A stretch of DNA of 64,000 nucleotides from Hordeum vulgare subsp. vulgare. Taxonomy: Eukaryota > Streptophyta > Magnoliopsida > Poales > Poaceae. Location of the stretch: positions 194,513,468 to 194,577,467 of the forward strand of contig NC_058522.1 of assembly GCF_904849725.1 (NCBI RefSeq). The letters run 5' to 3'. A program made the translations under genes and the position numbers. This document shows positions 37,091-49,427 of the stretch, piece by piece. Position 1 is the first letter of the stretch. The number at the start of each line of letters is the position of its first letter. The notes beneath the pieces are model-generated. The model saw only the letters and a list, made by a program, of their open reading frames with translations. It made no database searches and was not told where the DNA came from.

Positions 37091-38301
37091 ATACATTCTC
37101 CACAACTATTATGATGATACCATGCCAACTTTCAACCTTTTTGTAGTTCATTTGAAATGCATGTTGTAACACACAGGTGAGCACTGCGCTTCTCCCTTCA
37201 TCGTCTCTACACCCAGGGCTTATAAACTGCTGCGAGTGCCTCTCGCTTGGCGAGGTGGGACTAAAAAACAGCTGCAGGAATAATCAACTAAAAAACTCTT
37301 TTACCGGTTCATGCCACGAACCGGTACTAAAAGGTGCTCGTGGGCCCAGCCTTAAAATCTGTACCAAATAAAATGCCTTTGTACTAAAATTGTATAGAAT
37401 TTTGTTCAAAACATTAAAAGAAAAAAGAATTATCATAGAAGAAAATAAATAAGTAATTAGAATTTTGTTACAAACTTTAATAGCAAAAAGAATTATCATA
37501 AAAGAAAATAAATAAGTAATTAGAAACAAAAAAGAAAGCAAAAAAACTGGGAAAAAATTAAAATAAAGGAATCAACTAAAAAGCTTTTACAAACCTCTAG
37601 TATTATTGAAACTAAAATTATATAGAATTTTGTTACAAACTTTAATAGCAAAAATAATTATCATAAAAGAAAATAAATAAGTAATTAGAAACAATATAAA
37701 ATAAAAAAATAAGTATTTTGTTGTAAGTAGAAACAAAACAAAATAAGCTAACTAGCACTTTGAATTTAAGTAGAAACAATACAAAAAAAAACAAAAATAA
37801 TGGAAAAAAATTAAAAAAATAGATTCGAATTTACACAGAAATTCAACCTAAATTCAAAGTGCTAGTTAGCCTAACTAGCTCTTTGAATTTATAGTGCTAG
37901 TTAGCCTAACTAGCTGTTTGAATTTAGGCTGAATTTTGTCTCTAAATTCGTACCGCTCGACATTGCAGCCGCGGCGGAGCTTATAAACAGGCTCGAGAGC
38001 CCTTCGCTTGGCGAGGTGGGACTAAAAATCCAACCGCACCGCGGCTGTGGCAGGCACATGCCTTTAGTCCCGATTGGTGGCTCCAACCGAGACCAAAGGC
38101 CCCTCTTTAGTGCCGGTTGGTGGCACCAACCGGGACCAAAGGCTTATGCTTCCCGCCCTTTGCGCTGCCGAAAAGAGGCCTTTGGTACCGGTTGGTGCCA
38201 CCAACCGGGACCAAAGGCCTCTCCTTCCTCCCCTTTGGGCTGCCTAAAAGAGGCCTTCAGTCCTGGTTGGTGCCACGAACCGGGACCAATGCTTCTGCTA
38301 T
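37091..38301. other. CACTA 3'-of-transposase region with tandem repeats and a middle hairpin cluster
   Basis: Holds a hairpin pair ACCGGTTCATGCCACGAACCGGT (37304-37326). An AT-rich block has three copies of a 60-76-bp unit (37385-37460, 37461-37523, 37612-37688). Two copies of a 35-bp unit with the near-palindrome CTAGTTAGCCTAACTAG follow (from 37859 and 37894). Four more hairpin pairs lie at 38062-38099, 38105-38141, 38179-38218 and 38255-38290. No ORF of interest. Confidence 0.75.
38297..38301. repeat. Target-site duplication of the nested gypsy element, left copy (GCTAT)
   Basis: Matches 49418-49422 exactly. Confidence 0.9.
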
Positions 38302-41300
38302 TGTCACAACCCAAGTTTGTTTGCTTGCCATTGCATTTCATGCATGCATACAAATTTCATTGAATCTGGAAATGGAAGTGATCAAGCCAAATGAGTTGAA
38401 ATTGACTAAAAGGCAATAAAAATTAATACCTTAAAAGGGACTAAGAAAATGTTCCAAATACTTGGCAAAATAGTGACATAAAATAAATTTGTCAAACCAA
38501 AATTTTAAGTCACAGAAACATTTTTGGAATTATTTTGATTCCTTCTATTTTAAAGTTTCAAAAATGTTGAAACTTTTATGTGACATTGGATATTATTATC
38601 TCTGTCACATAATAACATTTTAGGGTTTTATTTTTGGTCAAACAATTTATTTTAAAACCTAAATCTAAAGGCCAGAAGGAAATTAAAAGAAAATAGAAAA
38701 GAAGAGAGAGAGAGAGAGAGCTACCTGTCGCCCCTCCAGGCCCAGTCCACCACGGGCGAGGAGGTCATCTTCCTCCTTTGCCAGGAGGACGGGCAGAGTC
38801 GTGGCGAGCTCGCTATCGTGCCTCGCCACCTCCTGCTTCCACCTCCTCCCTGCGTGCCTGCCTCGCCTCCTCTCCCTTATCTTCGCGCCGCTGAGCCGCC
38901 CCCGCCCCCTCTGCCTCATCTTCTTCCTCCCCTTCTCTTCTCTCTTCTTCCTCCCGCCATTGACGAGCTCGGGCTCAAGTTTTCCACCGCCCCCTTCGGC
39001 CCTGCTAGCCTTCCCCGACCTATCCTTCGACTCCGCAACGACGAGCCACACCTCCCCGCTGAAGGAATCGAGACCGGAGCCCCCTGATGCCGCCATCGAC
39101 GACGTCCCCCTTGGCCGCCGGATGCCGTCGTCGACTCGCTAGCTCCGATGCACCTCCGACCTTGCCGCCGACTCCGTTCGAATCATCGTGAGCCGCTGAC
39201 CATTTTCCCCCATCTCCATGTCCCGTTCCGCGTCCCCAACGCTAGCCCCACCACGGCCGAATCTCGCCGCCGTTTAAGCTCATCGTCGGCCATCATTCCG
39301 GCGATCTCATGTCCCCCCATGTGCCCCATCGGATCCGCGCGAGCCTGGGCTGCGCCCCAGTGCTCTCAGCGCTTGATTCCGGCCCCTCTAGTGCCATCTA
39401 GGCAACTCCGGCGTGCCTCCACCGCCTAGGACCTCGCCGGCGTCGAGCCGCCGGTGGGTCTGACCCTGTCGACCAGGGGTTTGACCTCCCAGGGTCACAG
39501 ACAGGTGGGGCCTAGCCCCTGTTAGGTTTTAGTTAATCTCAAAAATTAAATAAATAGGTTAACTAATCTAATGACTCACTGACAGTGGGCCCAGACCCTA
39601 GTTAGGAATAAAAGATTAAAATTAAACTGTTCTTAACACGTGTGTCACTGACTAGTGGGCCCTGGCCGTCAGGTTTGACTCTGACCAAGCCAATTGACTG
39701 CTGACGCAATGCTGATGCAGTGCTGACGCGGTAATTGATTTCCTATTATAAAATAAATCCAGGAAATTACTAAAACTTGTAAAAATCATAGAAATAAAAA
39801 TATAACTCGGATGAAAATAATTTATAAATGAAAAAGTATCAGAAAAATCCAAGGAATCTGATTATGGCATTTTCATGCATGTTTGAAAAAGTTAACAACA
39901 CCAAATAGGCAAAATGATGAATAGGGTAAATTTAATAAATAGTTTGGAGTTGGAAATTGATACTTATTTGAATTCCACTTCAATTGTTATGACCAAACAT
40001 TTGTCAATGCAAATCAGTACCTCTGTCCAGGAGTTGAAATTAGTTTCTGGTGTTTGTAGGAAAAGTGTTGGCGGCCGTGTTTAGCTCTGCCCGACGGGGT
40101 AGGCTTCACTACGGTAGATACACAGTGGCACGGTGTACCAAGTGTCACCCGGATGGTGGGCTTGGGAACCCTGCGCGCATCGTTTGGGGCCGTAGAGGAA
40201 ACCTCGACCGGACTTCCTTGCGGGTTCAGTCTCAAATAGGCGATAAACCTGGACTAGCGTCTTGTATGGTTAACGGTCGTGGCCGACACCCACGCCAGTG
40301 CTTCCGCTTGAAGGTTGCCGAGACGCATGACGTGCATATGGTGCTAAGTGGTGAGAGCATGTGTGAAGAAGTATACCCCTGCAGGGTGATTCAATCTGTT
40401 CGAATAGTCGCGTCCTCGGTTATGGACTACTTGGAAACATTACGTGGTACATAGACAATTTAAATGGATACTCTAAAACAGGCAAGGTAAGTGTGAGTGC
40501 TATGGAAGGCCTTCTCGTAGGGAGATGAGAGTGGATCCATAGTGCTGTATTGCATTGGTGAATATGTGGACTCGTGTGCGCTATCCCACCTCAAAGAAAG
40601 AACTTGTAGTCGTAGTAAAGGTTAGCCAAGAGTCAAAGCTGGCTTGCTGCAATCAAACCCCACAATCCTTTCATTGAAACATGATGCATATGTAGATAGT
40701 TCTGATGTAAGACTTGCTGAGTACCTTTGTACTCACGGTTGCTTTAATTATGTTTTTGAAGAGAAGACTTAGACTCATTAAAAGGTTCTACGCGATGTGT
40801 TCGATGTTGACCAGGATAGCTTGGGAATCCCAGACAGAGGTCTGGATCCTTTGGTAGGGTCGTAATAGCTTTTCAGGCTCTTCCAGCCACTTTTAGTAGA
40901 TGTCTGTACCCAGACACGATTTGCTTCCGCTTGTTGTTTGTATGACTTGAGTGTCGGGTCACGAGACCCCTGTTTGTAATATCATACTATGTTGACTCTT
41001 ATGAGTCTTTAATAAATGCTTGAGTCATAGAGTTATGTTGTGATGCCATGTTGTATCTACACATATCATGCATAATGTGTGTATGTTTGAAATGCATTAT
41101 ATGTGTGGGATTCGACACCTAGTTGTTTACCTTTAGTAGTACTCTTTACAGGGAAATGACTCTTTGTGATTCCATCGAGCCTTGGTAGTTTGCTACTGCT
41201 CGGAACACATTGATTGACCGGCATGTATCCTTCTTTGCTGCTGTGTCTGTCCCCTCGGGGAAATGTCACGCGGTGTAATGGAGTCCTTGTAGCTTGCTAC

Positions 41301-41576
41301 GACTCGTGTACACACGCTGATGACCGACACCTGCTTTGCTGGGTTATGTATGCCTGTCCCTGTACGGTTGTACCGCTAGGGTTTATAACTAGTCATGTCG
41401 GCCCGGGTTCTTTGTCGTTTGAACGCTAGCAACATATTCATATACGTGAGCCAAAAGACGCAAACGGTCCCGGCCAAGGTAAGGTGGCAGCTGTAGAGTT
41501 TACCGTGCGTGAGGCCGCAAAGTGATGTGATGTGTTACATGCTAGGCTCTTATGACTCAGGATCGGGGTCCCGACA
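38302..41576 (+). repeat. 5' LTR of gypsy-2 (with an internal deletion)
   Basis: 3275 bp. Contains a (GA)n run at about 38704-38721 and a GC-rich block at 38740-39480. At 40020-40024 the sequence jumps from CAGTACCTC to TGTCCAG, where the 3' LTR has about 807 more bases. ORFs predicted in the GC-rich block recur in both LTRs but are unlike any protein I know. Confidence 0.9.
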
Positions 41577-41580
41577 GCTT

Positions 41581-41592
41581 TGGTATCAGAGC
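41581..41592 (+). other. Primer-binding site of gypsy-2 (initiator tRNA-Met)
   Basis: TGGTATCAGAGC, a perfect match to the common plant retroelement primer site, four bases after the LTR end. Confidence 0.92.
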
Positions 41593-44500
41593 TTGACTGC
41601 CTGTAGGATAACCAAGCCAAACTGGTCGATGTTGAGTCTAGCAACTCTTTAGTTATATAAGGGAATTGTTTGTGGAAGGGAATGTAAGGCTCTTTTTACT
41701 CCTTTCCTCGTGTCATTCTTATTCTGAGTCACCCTCTTCTTTATTCTACGGGGTTTAAGAATTAGGCTTTCCCATCTATTCATTAGGATGACGAGTTACT
41801 ATGTTGGAGACTTATAGGAAAGTTGATATCTTCAAGGATCAGTGTCTCCATAAGAAGTCAATTGTTATGTTGTTAGTTTTCTTGCAGGTTGCCTCATAAT
41901 TCATGCCCGTACAACCGTTATGCTGTCCGAGTTTTCCGGAGTTCCCAAATAGTCTGATGCAATTGCAAATTCCCTCCTCCTGAGCTAATGTCTTTTGGCC
42001 GGACAAAGCACACTAATAATTGTGTTGAGGTACTTTATTACCTCGATATTTTGTTGAAGTATTAGGAAGACATGTTACTCCGAAAACTACCCAATAGTCT
42101 AGATGTGTGGTATGTCTTCCAGTGTGATAGTTCTGGCCATCATTTTCGAAAAACATCTCGTGATGTTAAATAGCTTGTAGGTACTCTATTTGTGGGTCTT
42201 TGAATCCAAGGATCATTCTTCTCATCTCTGTTGATAGTGTTGCTAGTTCCTTTAGAATGATTAGTAACCTTGTTGTAATCCTCAAGGTGCGTGGTATATC
42301 ATTCTTCCAATACCATGGACCATCTCTGTCAAAAGTTCTTCGTGAACTAAAGATCATAATAAGAGTGCCCGTGATGAGTTCCCCACTCCATATTGTGACT
42401 CTGTCAACTCCGCCTTTCTGCATGGGTTATCTGGAAGAATTATGTTGAACTCGTTCGACATGTTAATCTATGCATCTACAACTCCGAAAATCATGTGCCT
42501 TTGAGTTGCCCCTCTTTAGTTGGATTCTGACCTTCCTCTATGAGAGGATAGTTAAAAATAGTTGTGCATTCGTGTCATTAATGTATTTTATTTTTTAGTT
42601 TGTCAAGTTGTTCTATTCTCGGAAGACTGGGAGAAGTACACTCCAGTACCACATCCATTTCTTGGATTGGGTCAAAGTAGTTGTGTTCCGCAGATCGAAA
42701 TGCTAAACCAGATTTTGTTCTGATCTATCTTGGAGTATTACCCTCTTTTTATCAAGAGTGTTATGAGAATTGTACCATCTCTTATGAGCTCTTGATGTAG
42801 CGATACTTCTCGCTATCATTGTTCATCCCTCGGTTTTCGTGTTGGTTGTAACCGGAATATCGACAAGTGAACCATGATGTGTGAAATCAATACTCCTAGC
42901 AATGCTATTGCTTGGTAGCTAATGGACAATAATTTCACTCTTATGGTGATGGTGATTGAATCGTCATCCTAAGATTGAGTGTGCTACCTAGTCCATGTTT
43001 CATGGTGCACTTTTTGATCGATGGGTTAGGATTGTGTCAATCCCTCGCTCTATTGATCACATCATCTTGCCCTGAAAAGCAAGATTGTTCCCGAGCTTAA
43101 TAATATATCGGTGGTTCGTGATTTTTCGAATATCTTCTGGAAGCATTACCAGGTTGTTTCCTGACTGTTATGATAGAGCTCGTGATCAAGTTGGTTTTTC
43201 TATAAACCAACCCCTTCTCCAAGAATCAGTATTGGATACCCCGAGCTAGTTGGTTAAGCTAACCAACAACTTGGAGAGTTGGAAGATAAAAGCTTTGACT
43301 AAACTTAGCTCATTTAAAAAGGATATTTTTCCTGTTGTGTGAGTCTGAAGAAAGATGATATTTTCATCGGTTGATTCGTCTGATCAATTGTTGCATATAT
43401 TATCTTGTTCAATTTTGATTTGAGCATGGGCTATTGTCAAATCAAACTCAGAACCAAAGATTTTCGTAGCGGTGTCTTACTCAGGGTTTTCCTTGAGCCT
43501 ACACCATTATATTCTTTGATCTGACCAGTGCTATTATCTTGCTCACATAGTTATGGGAATCCATTTATATGGGTATCTTGATGAATTGTTGTTGAGCCCA
43601 TCGGCAACATTCTAATTTGTTCCATGTTCTATGTTGGACATTAAGCTAGTGCTGGAAACTTTGTAGACATTGTCTTCGTGTCTCGAGTACGAGGTATATG
43701 TTAGGTGTAAGAAGTGACTTCCTCTAATTCATGTGCGTCTGATGCAAGTTGTCGCCGTGAATTCAAGAGAAGTTAATTTGTTTTCTTCGGAATCATCCCA
43801 AGTCAATCATGCACGTGCAAAGTATTCTATGGGTTGATAGACTGATCATCTTCACTCCATATGTATCTCCTAGCACACCAAGCCACTGATTGATTTGTTC
43901 AAGGAAAAGAAGTTAAGTGCCATTCCTGAAGGTACCAGACGGACTTGCACATGGCTTCGTTATCCGCAATGATGGTTCCCATCCAGAACTCAGTAGTGTT
44001 TTGTTGTAAGACTTTTCATGTGGTCACAGTTGTCTTGGGCAGTGTGTTCACGTGGGTCTTTCGATCCAGCTCATGTTTTGGAGTTGTCTTCCGTAGTTCA
44101 TTTCCTGAGAATCATGCAACGTTATCTCGTCGATTTGTGTTGCAAACTTTCTTTTCAGACATGCTGAGTCTGAAGCATCATGTCACCAACCGGAGCTGAA
44201 TCTCAGGCAGTTATAATGGTTGGAACTTTCCCCAAGAATTATTATATTAGTCTCTATGTAACCCGGTAAAGTGATGTAATGGCCAACAAACCTAGCCGGA
44301 AGACATAATATGATAATATCTTGTATCAGCAATCTTAGCCATCTCCCCGTGAGGTTCTGTATGACTTATTTTGGAAGTTGTTCCTCATGGACTTCCTTTG
44401 ATGTCCCGAAGTCCGACCTATACTTGATGCGCTAGATATCAAGCACGATCTATAATTGGGTTGTGCTAGTACATCAAGGAGAACATTAGAAGCGGAGTGC

Positions 44501-45330
44501 TAAATGTCTCTCGGTCGATCAACCAGATTTCGTTCCCTTGGCACAGCTAAGGTGAAATCTGAGGAAGTGTTGTCTTCCTTCGTATCTGCATCCTCCATCT
44601 CAGTTCATCATAGTAGTATGTTGTGTCACCAAGATCTTGGCACAGATATTGGTAAAACTTTGATGAATATGGAAATGCTCAAGTTCTTAAGAGCATGCTC
44701 AGACACTAGGTTATATCCTCGGTAATACTTGGAATGTGCCTTCCGTTCGCCGAGTTGTTCTATAACTCTAGTTTCTTTCAAACTGAGTATGCCATTCTTT
44801 CAAATTCCTTCAAACAATCAATTGTGAATTTCCTTACCCTGGTATGAAGAGTTTGAATGATCTTCGGATCAAAAGTAATTCTTTTTGCCACTTAATGGAA
44901 TAACTGTGAGTCACCTTCCTAAGGTGCCCCGTTATGGTATGAAGGGTAACATCATCCTCGCTACTTTGAAAAACCTCGTCACCATCTGTCTTAAGTGCGG
45001 ATTTGTTGCCTACCAATTGAACTTTTGTCTTATGCCTCACTTCCTCATTTCTGTCATGAGTGTTGTGTTTCAGGTCAAGGGACGTTCCTACGTCTCATTC
45101 TATGAGTTGATCTTGAGTTGCTCGATCTTCGAGGAGATCGAATCTTATGTCGTCTCTCTGTTCTTTTATCGTCAAGCTAGATGAAGACCTCAAGGACAAA
45201 GATGTTAAGATCAACATGGTGCGATGAATCAACGTCCTCCGGAGGAGCAAATGGATCTTGAAGATTGTGGTAGTTTAGTGCCCTATTTCTCTTCCTGACT
45301 ACGCCTGAATCTCGGGACGAGATTCTTGTT
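41593..45330 (+). pseudogene. Decayed internal region of gypsy-2 with a reverse-transcriptase relic
   Basis: About 3.7 kb where an intact element has about 5 kb of gag-pol. No frame is open for long. A relic of the RT core is legible at 43414-43464, reading FDLSMGYCQIKLRTKDF, the position of the DLRSGYHQI-type motif of gypsy RT. A decayed counterpart of the following L-T-N-A-P region lies near 43518. The YxDD box is not found. The last 50 bases (GAATCTCGGGACGAGATTCTTG) look like the usual 3' end of a pol region. I see no gag, no zinc knuckle and no protease. The element must have depended on proteins from other elements if it moved in this form. Confidence 0.7.
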
Positions 45331-45344
45331 TAGTGGGGGTGAGT
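45331..45344 (+). other. Polypurine tract of gypsy-2
   Basis: TAGTGGGGGTGAGT immediately before the 3' LTR start TGTCAC. Confidence 0.85.
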
Positions 45345-48300
45345 TGTCACAGCCCAAGTTTGTCTTGCTTGCCATTGCATTTCATGCATGCATTCAAATT
45401 TCATTGAATCTAGAAATGGAAGTGATCAAGCCAAATGAATTGAAATTGACAAAAAGGCAATAAAAATTAATACCTTAAAAGGGACTAAGAAAATGTTCCA
45501 AATACTTGGCAAAATAGTGACATGAAATATATTTGTCAAACCAAAATTTGAAGTCACAGAAACATTTTTGGAATGGAATTATTTTGATTCCTTCTATTTT
45601 AAAGTTTCAAATATTTTGAAACTTTTATGTGACATTGTATATTATTATCTCTGTCACATAATAACATTTTAGGGTTTTATTTTTGGTCAAACAATTTATA
45701 TTAAAACCAAAATCAAAAGGCCAGAAGGAAATAAAAAGAAAATAGAAAAGAAGAGAGAGAGAGAGCTACCTGTCGCCCCTCTAGGCCCAGTCCACCATGG
45801 GCGAGGAGGTCATCTTCCTCCTTTGCCACGAGGACGGGCAGAGCCGTGGCAAGCTTGCCGTCGTGCCTCGCCACCTCCTGCTTCCACCTCCTCCCTGCGT
45901 GCCTGCCTTGCCTCCTCTCCCTTATCTTCGCGCCGCTGAGCCGCCTCCGCCCCCTCTGCCTCATCTTCTTCCTCCCCTTCTCTTCTCTCTTCTTCCTCCC
46001 GCCATTGACAAGCTCGGGCTCAAGCTTTCCACCACCCCCTTCGGCCCTGCTAGCCTTCCCCGACCTGTCCTTCGACTCCGCAACGACGAGCCACACCTCC
46101 CCGCTGAAGGAATCGAGGCCAGAGGCCCCTGATGCTGCCATCGCCGACGTCCCCCTTGGCCGCCGGATGCCGTCGTCGACTCGCTAGCTCCGATGCACCT
46201 CCGACCATGCTGCCGACTCCGTTCGAATCATCGTGAGCCGCTGACCATTTTCCCCCATCTCCATGTCCCGTTCCGCGTCCCCAGCGCTAGCCCCACCATG
46301 GACGAATCTCGCCGCCGCTTAAGCTCATCGTCGGCCATCATTCCGGTGATCTCATGTCCCCCCATGTGCCCCATCGGATCCGCGCGAGCCTGGGCTACGC
46401 CCCAGTGCTCTCAGCGCTTGATTCCGGCCCCTGTAGTGCCATCTAGGCAACTCCGGCGTGCCTCCGCCTCCTCGGAACTCGCCGGCGTCGAGCCGCGGCT
46501 GGGTCTGACCCTGTCGACCAGGGGTTTGACCTCCCAGGGTCACAGACAGGTGCGGCCTAGCCCGTGTTAGGTTTTAGTTAATCTCGAAAATTAAATAAAT
46601 AGGTTAACTAATCTAATGACTCACTAATAGTGGGCCCAGACCCTAGTTAGGAATAAAAGATTAAAATTAAACTGTTCTTAACATGTGTGTCACTAACTAG
46701 TGGGCCCTGGCCGTCAGGTTTGACTTTGACCAAGCCAGTTGACTGCTGACGCAGTGCTGATGCAGTAATTGATTTCCTATTATAAAATAAATCCAGGAAA
46801 TTACTAAAACTTGTAAAAATCATAGAAATTAAAATATAACTCAGATGAAAATAATTTATATATGAAAAAGTATTAGAAAAATACAAGGAATCTGATTATG
46901 GCATTTTCATCCATGTTTGAAAAAGTTCACAACACCAAATAGGCAAAATGATGAATAGGGTAAATTTAATAAATAGTTTGGAGTTGGAAATTGATACTTA
47001 TTTGAATTCCACTTCAATTGTTATGACCAAACATTGGTCAATGCAAATCAGTACCTCAAAACACTAACTTCATACATGTTGGAACAATTTGTTTTGAGCT
47101 TCAGGTCGAATCAATTAAAAGGGTATCCAGAAAAATAACCGGCTTGAAGTGATGTTTGAATCCTAATTCAAACCAAATTCAGTTTAAGAAATGATAGCCA
47201 CATTAGCCCTGCCACCTTTCATTTCATGTCTTGAGCATGCATCATAGTGTTACATTTCCGTGAAGTAATTGTTGTTCTTTCTTGTTTGTCGGTGTTGTTC
47301 CCCCTCGGTAAACGATGTTTCCGACGATGTGATCGTTGACATTGATGAAGGCTCATTGCTATCTACAAACGTGTCAGGCAAGCAAACCCCCCTTGAGCAT
47401 ATTGAAATAAACCCACTCTCTCGCTCCTGCTCTCTTTTACTGCATTAGGACAAACACGATTCAACTGTACATGTTATCGGTAGTTGAACCCATTCCTTTG
47501 CATGACCTGATTTTGTCACAGTAAATAGTTGAAACCACTTAGCATGAGTAGCAACTGCTTGAGCCTTGTTGTGCTTACTCATCCATGCTTGTTTACAATG
47601 CCTGCTATGCTTAGAGTCGTGTCGGGTCTGATCCATCTGGATGATGAATTAGAATGGTTGTGTTCATGTCCTACAGTGTGAGAGTAAAATTGTGTATCCG
47701 ATTTGGTAAAGGTAGCGATGAGAGGCCATGTAGGAGTACATGGTGGGTTGTCTCATTGGGACCGTCCTTAAGAACCGAGTTCTGTGTGTGTTATCCAAGA
47801 CAAGATACTACCACACATTGGGATACTTAATTGACCCTCTCGTCTTATTAATCGCCTAGATCTCTGTCCAGGAGTTGCAATTAGTTTCTGGTGTTTGTAG
47901 GAAAAGTGTTGGCAGCCGTGTTTAGCTCTGCCCGACGGGGTAGGCTTCACTACGGTAGATACACAGTGGCACGGTGTACCAAGTGGCACCCGGATGGTGG
48001 GCTTGGGAACCCTGCGCGCATCGTTTGGGGCCGTAGAGGAAACCTCGGCGGACTTCCTTGCGGGTTCAGTCTCAAATAGGCGATAAACCTGGACTAGGGT
48101 CTTGTGTGGTTAACGGTCGTGGCCGACACCCACGCCAGTGCTTCCGCTTGAAGGTTGCCGAGATGCATGACGTGCATATGGCGCTAAGTGGTGAGAGCAT
48201 GTGTGAAGAAGTATACCCCTGCAGGGTGATTCAATCTGCTCGAATACCCGCGTCCTCGGTTATGGACTACTTGGAAACATTACGTGGTACATAGACAATT

Positions 48301-49417
48301 TAAATGGATACTCTAAAACATGCAAGATAAGTGTGAGTGCTATGGAAGGCCTTCTCGTAGGGAGACGAGAGTGGATCCATAGTGGTGTATTGCATTGGTG
48401 AATATGTGGACTCTTGTGCGCTATCCCACCTCAAAGAAAGAACTTGTAGTCGTAGTAAAGGTTAGCCAAGAGTCAAAGCTGGCTTGCTGCAATCAAACCC
48501 CACAATCCTTTCATTGAAACATGATGCATATGTAGATAGTTCTGATGTAAGACTTGCTGAGTACCTTTGTACTCACGGTTGCTTTAATTATGTTTTTGCA
48601 GAGAAGACTTAGACTCATTAAAAGGTTCTACGCGATGTGTTCGATGTTGACCGGAATAGCTTGGGAATCCCAGACAGAGGTCTGGCTCCTTTGGTAGGGT
48701 CGTAGTAGCTTTTCAGGATCTTCCAGGCACTTTTAGTAGATGTCTGTACCCAGACACGATTTGCTTCCGCTTGTTGTTTGTATGACTTGAGTGTCGGGTC
48801 ACGAGACCCCTGTTTGTAATATCATACTATGTTGACTCTTATGAGTCTTTACTAAATGCTTGAGTCATAGAGTTATGTTGTGATGCCATGTTGTATCTAC
48901 ACATATCATGCATAATGTGTGTATGTTTGAAATGCATTATATGTGTGGGATTCGACACCTAGTTGTTTGCCTTTAGTAGTACTCTTTACAAGGAAATGCC
49001 TCTTTGTGATTCCATCGACCCTTGGGTAGTTTGCTACTGCTCGGAACACATTGATTGACCGGCATGTATCCTTGTTTGCTGCTGTGTCTGTCCCCTCGGG
49101 GAAATGTCACGCGGTCTAATGGAGTCCTTGTAGCTTGCTACGACTCGTCTACACACGCTGATGACCGACACCTACTTTGCTGGGTTATGTATGCATGTCC
49201 GTGTACGGTTGTACCGCTGGGGTTTATAACTAGTCATGTCAGCCTGGGTTCTTTGTTGTTTGAACGCTAGCAACATATTCATATACGTGAGCCAAAAGAT
49301 GCAAACGGTCCCGGCCAAGGTAAGGTGGCAGCCGTGGAGTTTACCGTGCGTGAGGCCGCAAAGTGATGTGATGTGTTACAGGGTAGGCTCTTATGACTCA
49401 GGATCGGGGTCCCGACA
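45345..49417 (+). repeat. 3' LTR of gypsy-2 (full length)
   Basis: 4073 bp. Holds the segment 47058-47864 that is missing in the 5' LTR. Ends GGGGTCCCGACA, followed by GCTAT. Confidence 0.92.
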
Positions 49418-49422
49418 GCTAT
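49418..49422. repeat. Target-site duplication of gypsy-2, right copy (GCTAT)
   Basis: Exact copy of 38297-38301. It rebuilds the string CTATATAAG across the junction (see the TATA entry). Confidence 0.9.
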
Positions 49423-49427
49423 ATAAG
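49420..49427 (+). promoter_or_regulatory. TATA-like box at the start of the CACTA right half
   Basis: TATATAAG, formed by the duplicated GCTAT plus ATAAG. In the uninterrupted CACTA the same string would have lain at the gypsy insertion point, so the insertion split a TATA box but the duplication kept it whole on the right side. It precedes a GC-rich possible first exon. Confidence 0.4.

Larger units (their letters stand above)
38302..49417 (+). mobile_element. Non-autonomous Ty3/gypsy element (gypsy-2) inside the CACTA element
   Basis: 11.1 kb with TGTCAC...CCGACA ends and a 5-bp duplication GCTAT. LTRs are 38302-41576 and 45345-49417; the internal region is only 3.77 kb and has no open gag-pol. 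A perfect primer site and a polypurine tract remain. The LTRs are about 4% different over the segments I compared (about 600 and 450 bases), and the 5' copy lacks about 807 bp present in the 3' copy. Confidence 0.92.

Noticed and set aside
38683..39142. Overlapping 113- to 137-codon ORFs on both strands in gypsy-2 LTRs (repeated at 45713-46187)
   Set aside because: They come from GC-rich LTR sequence, overlap in several frames, and are disturbed between the two LTR copies in a way that does not respect codons.
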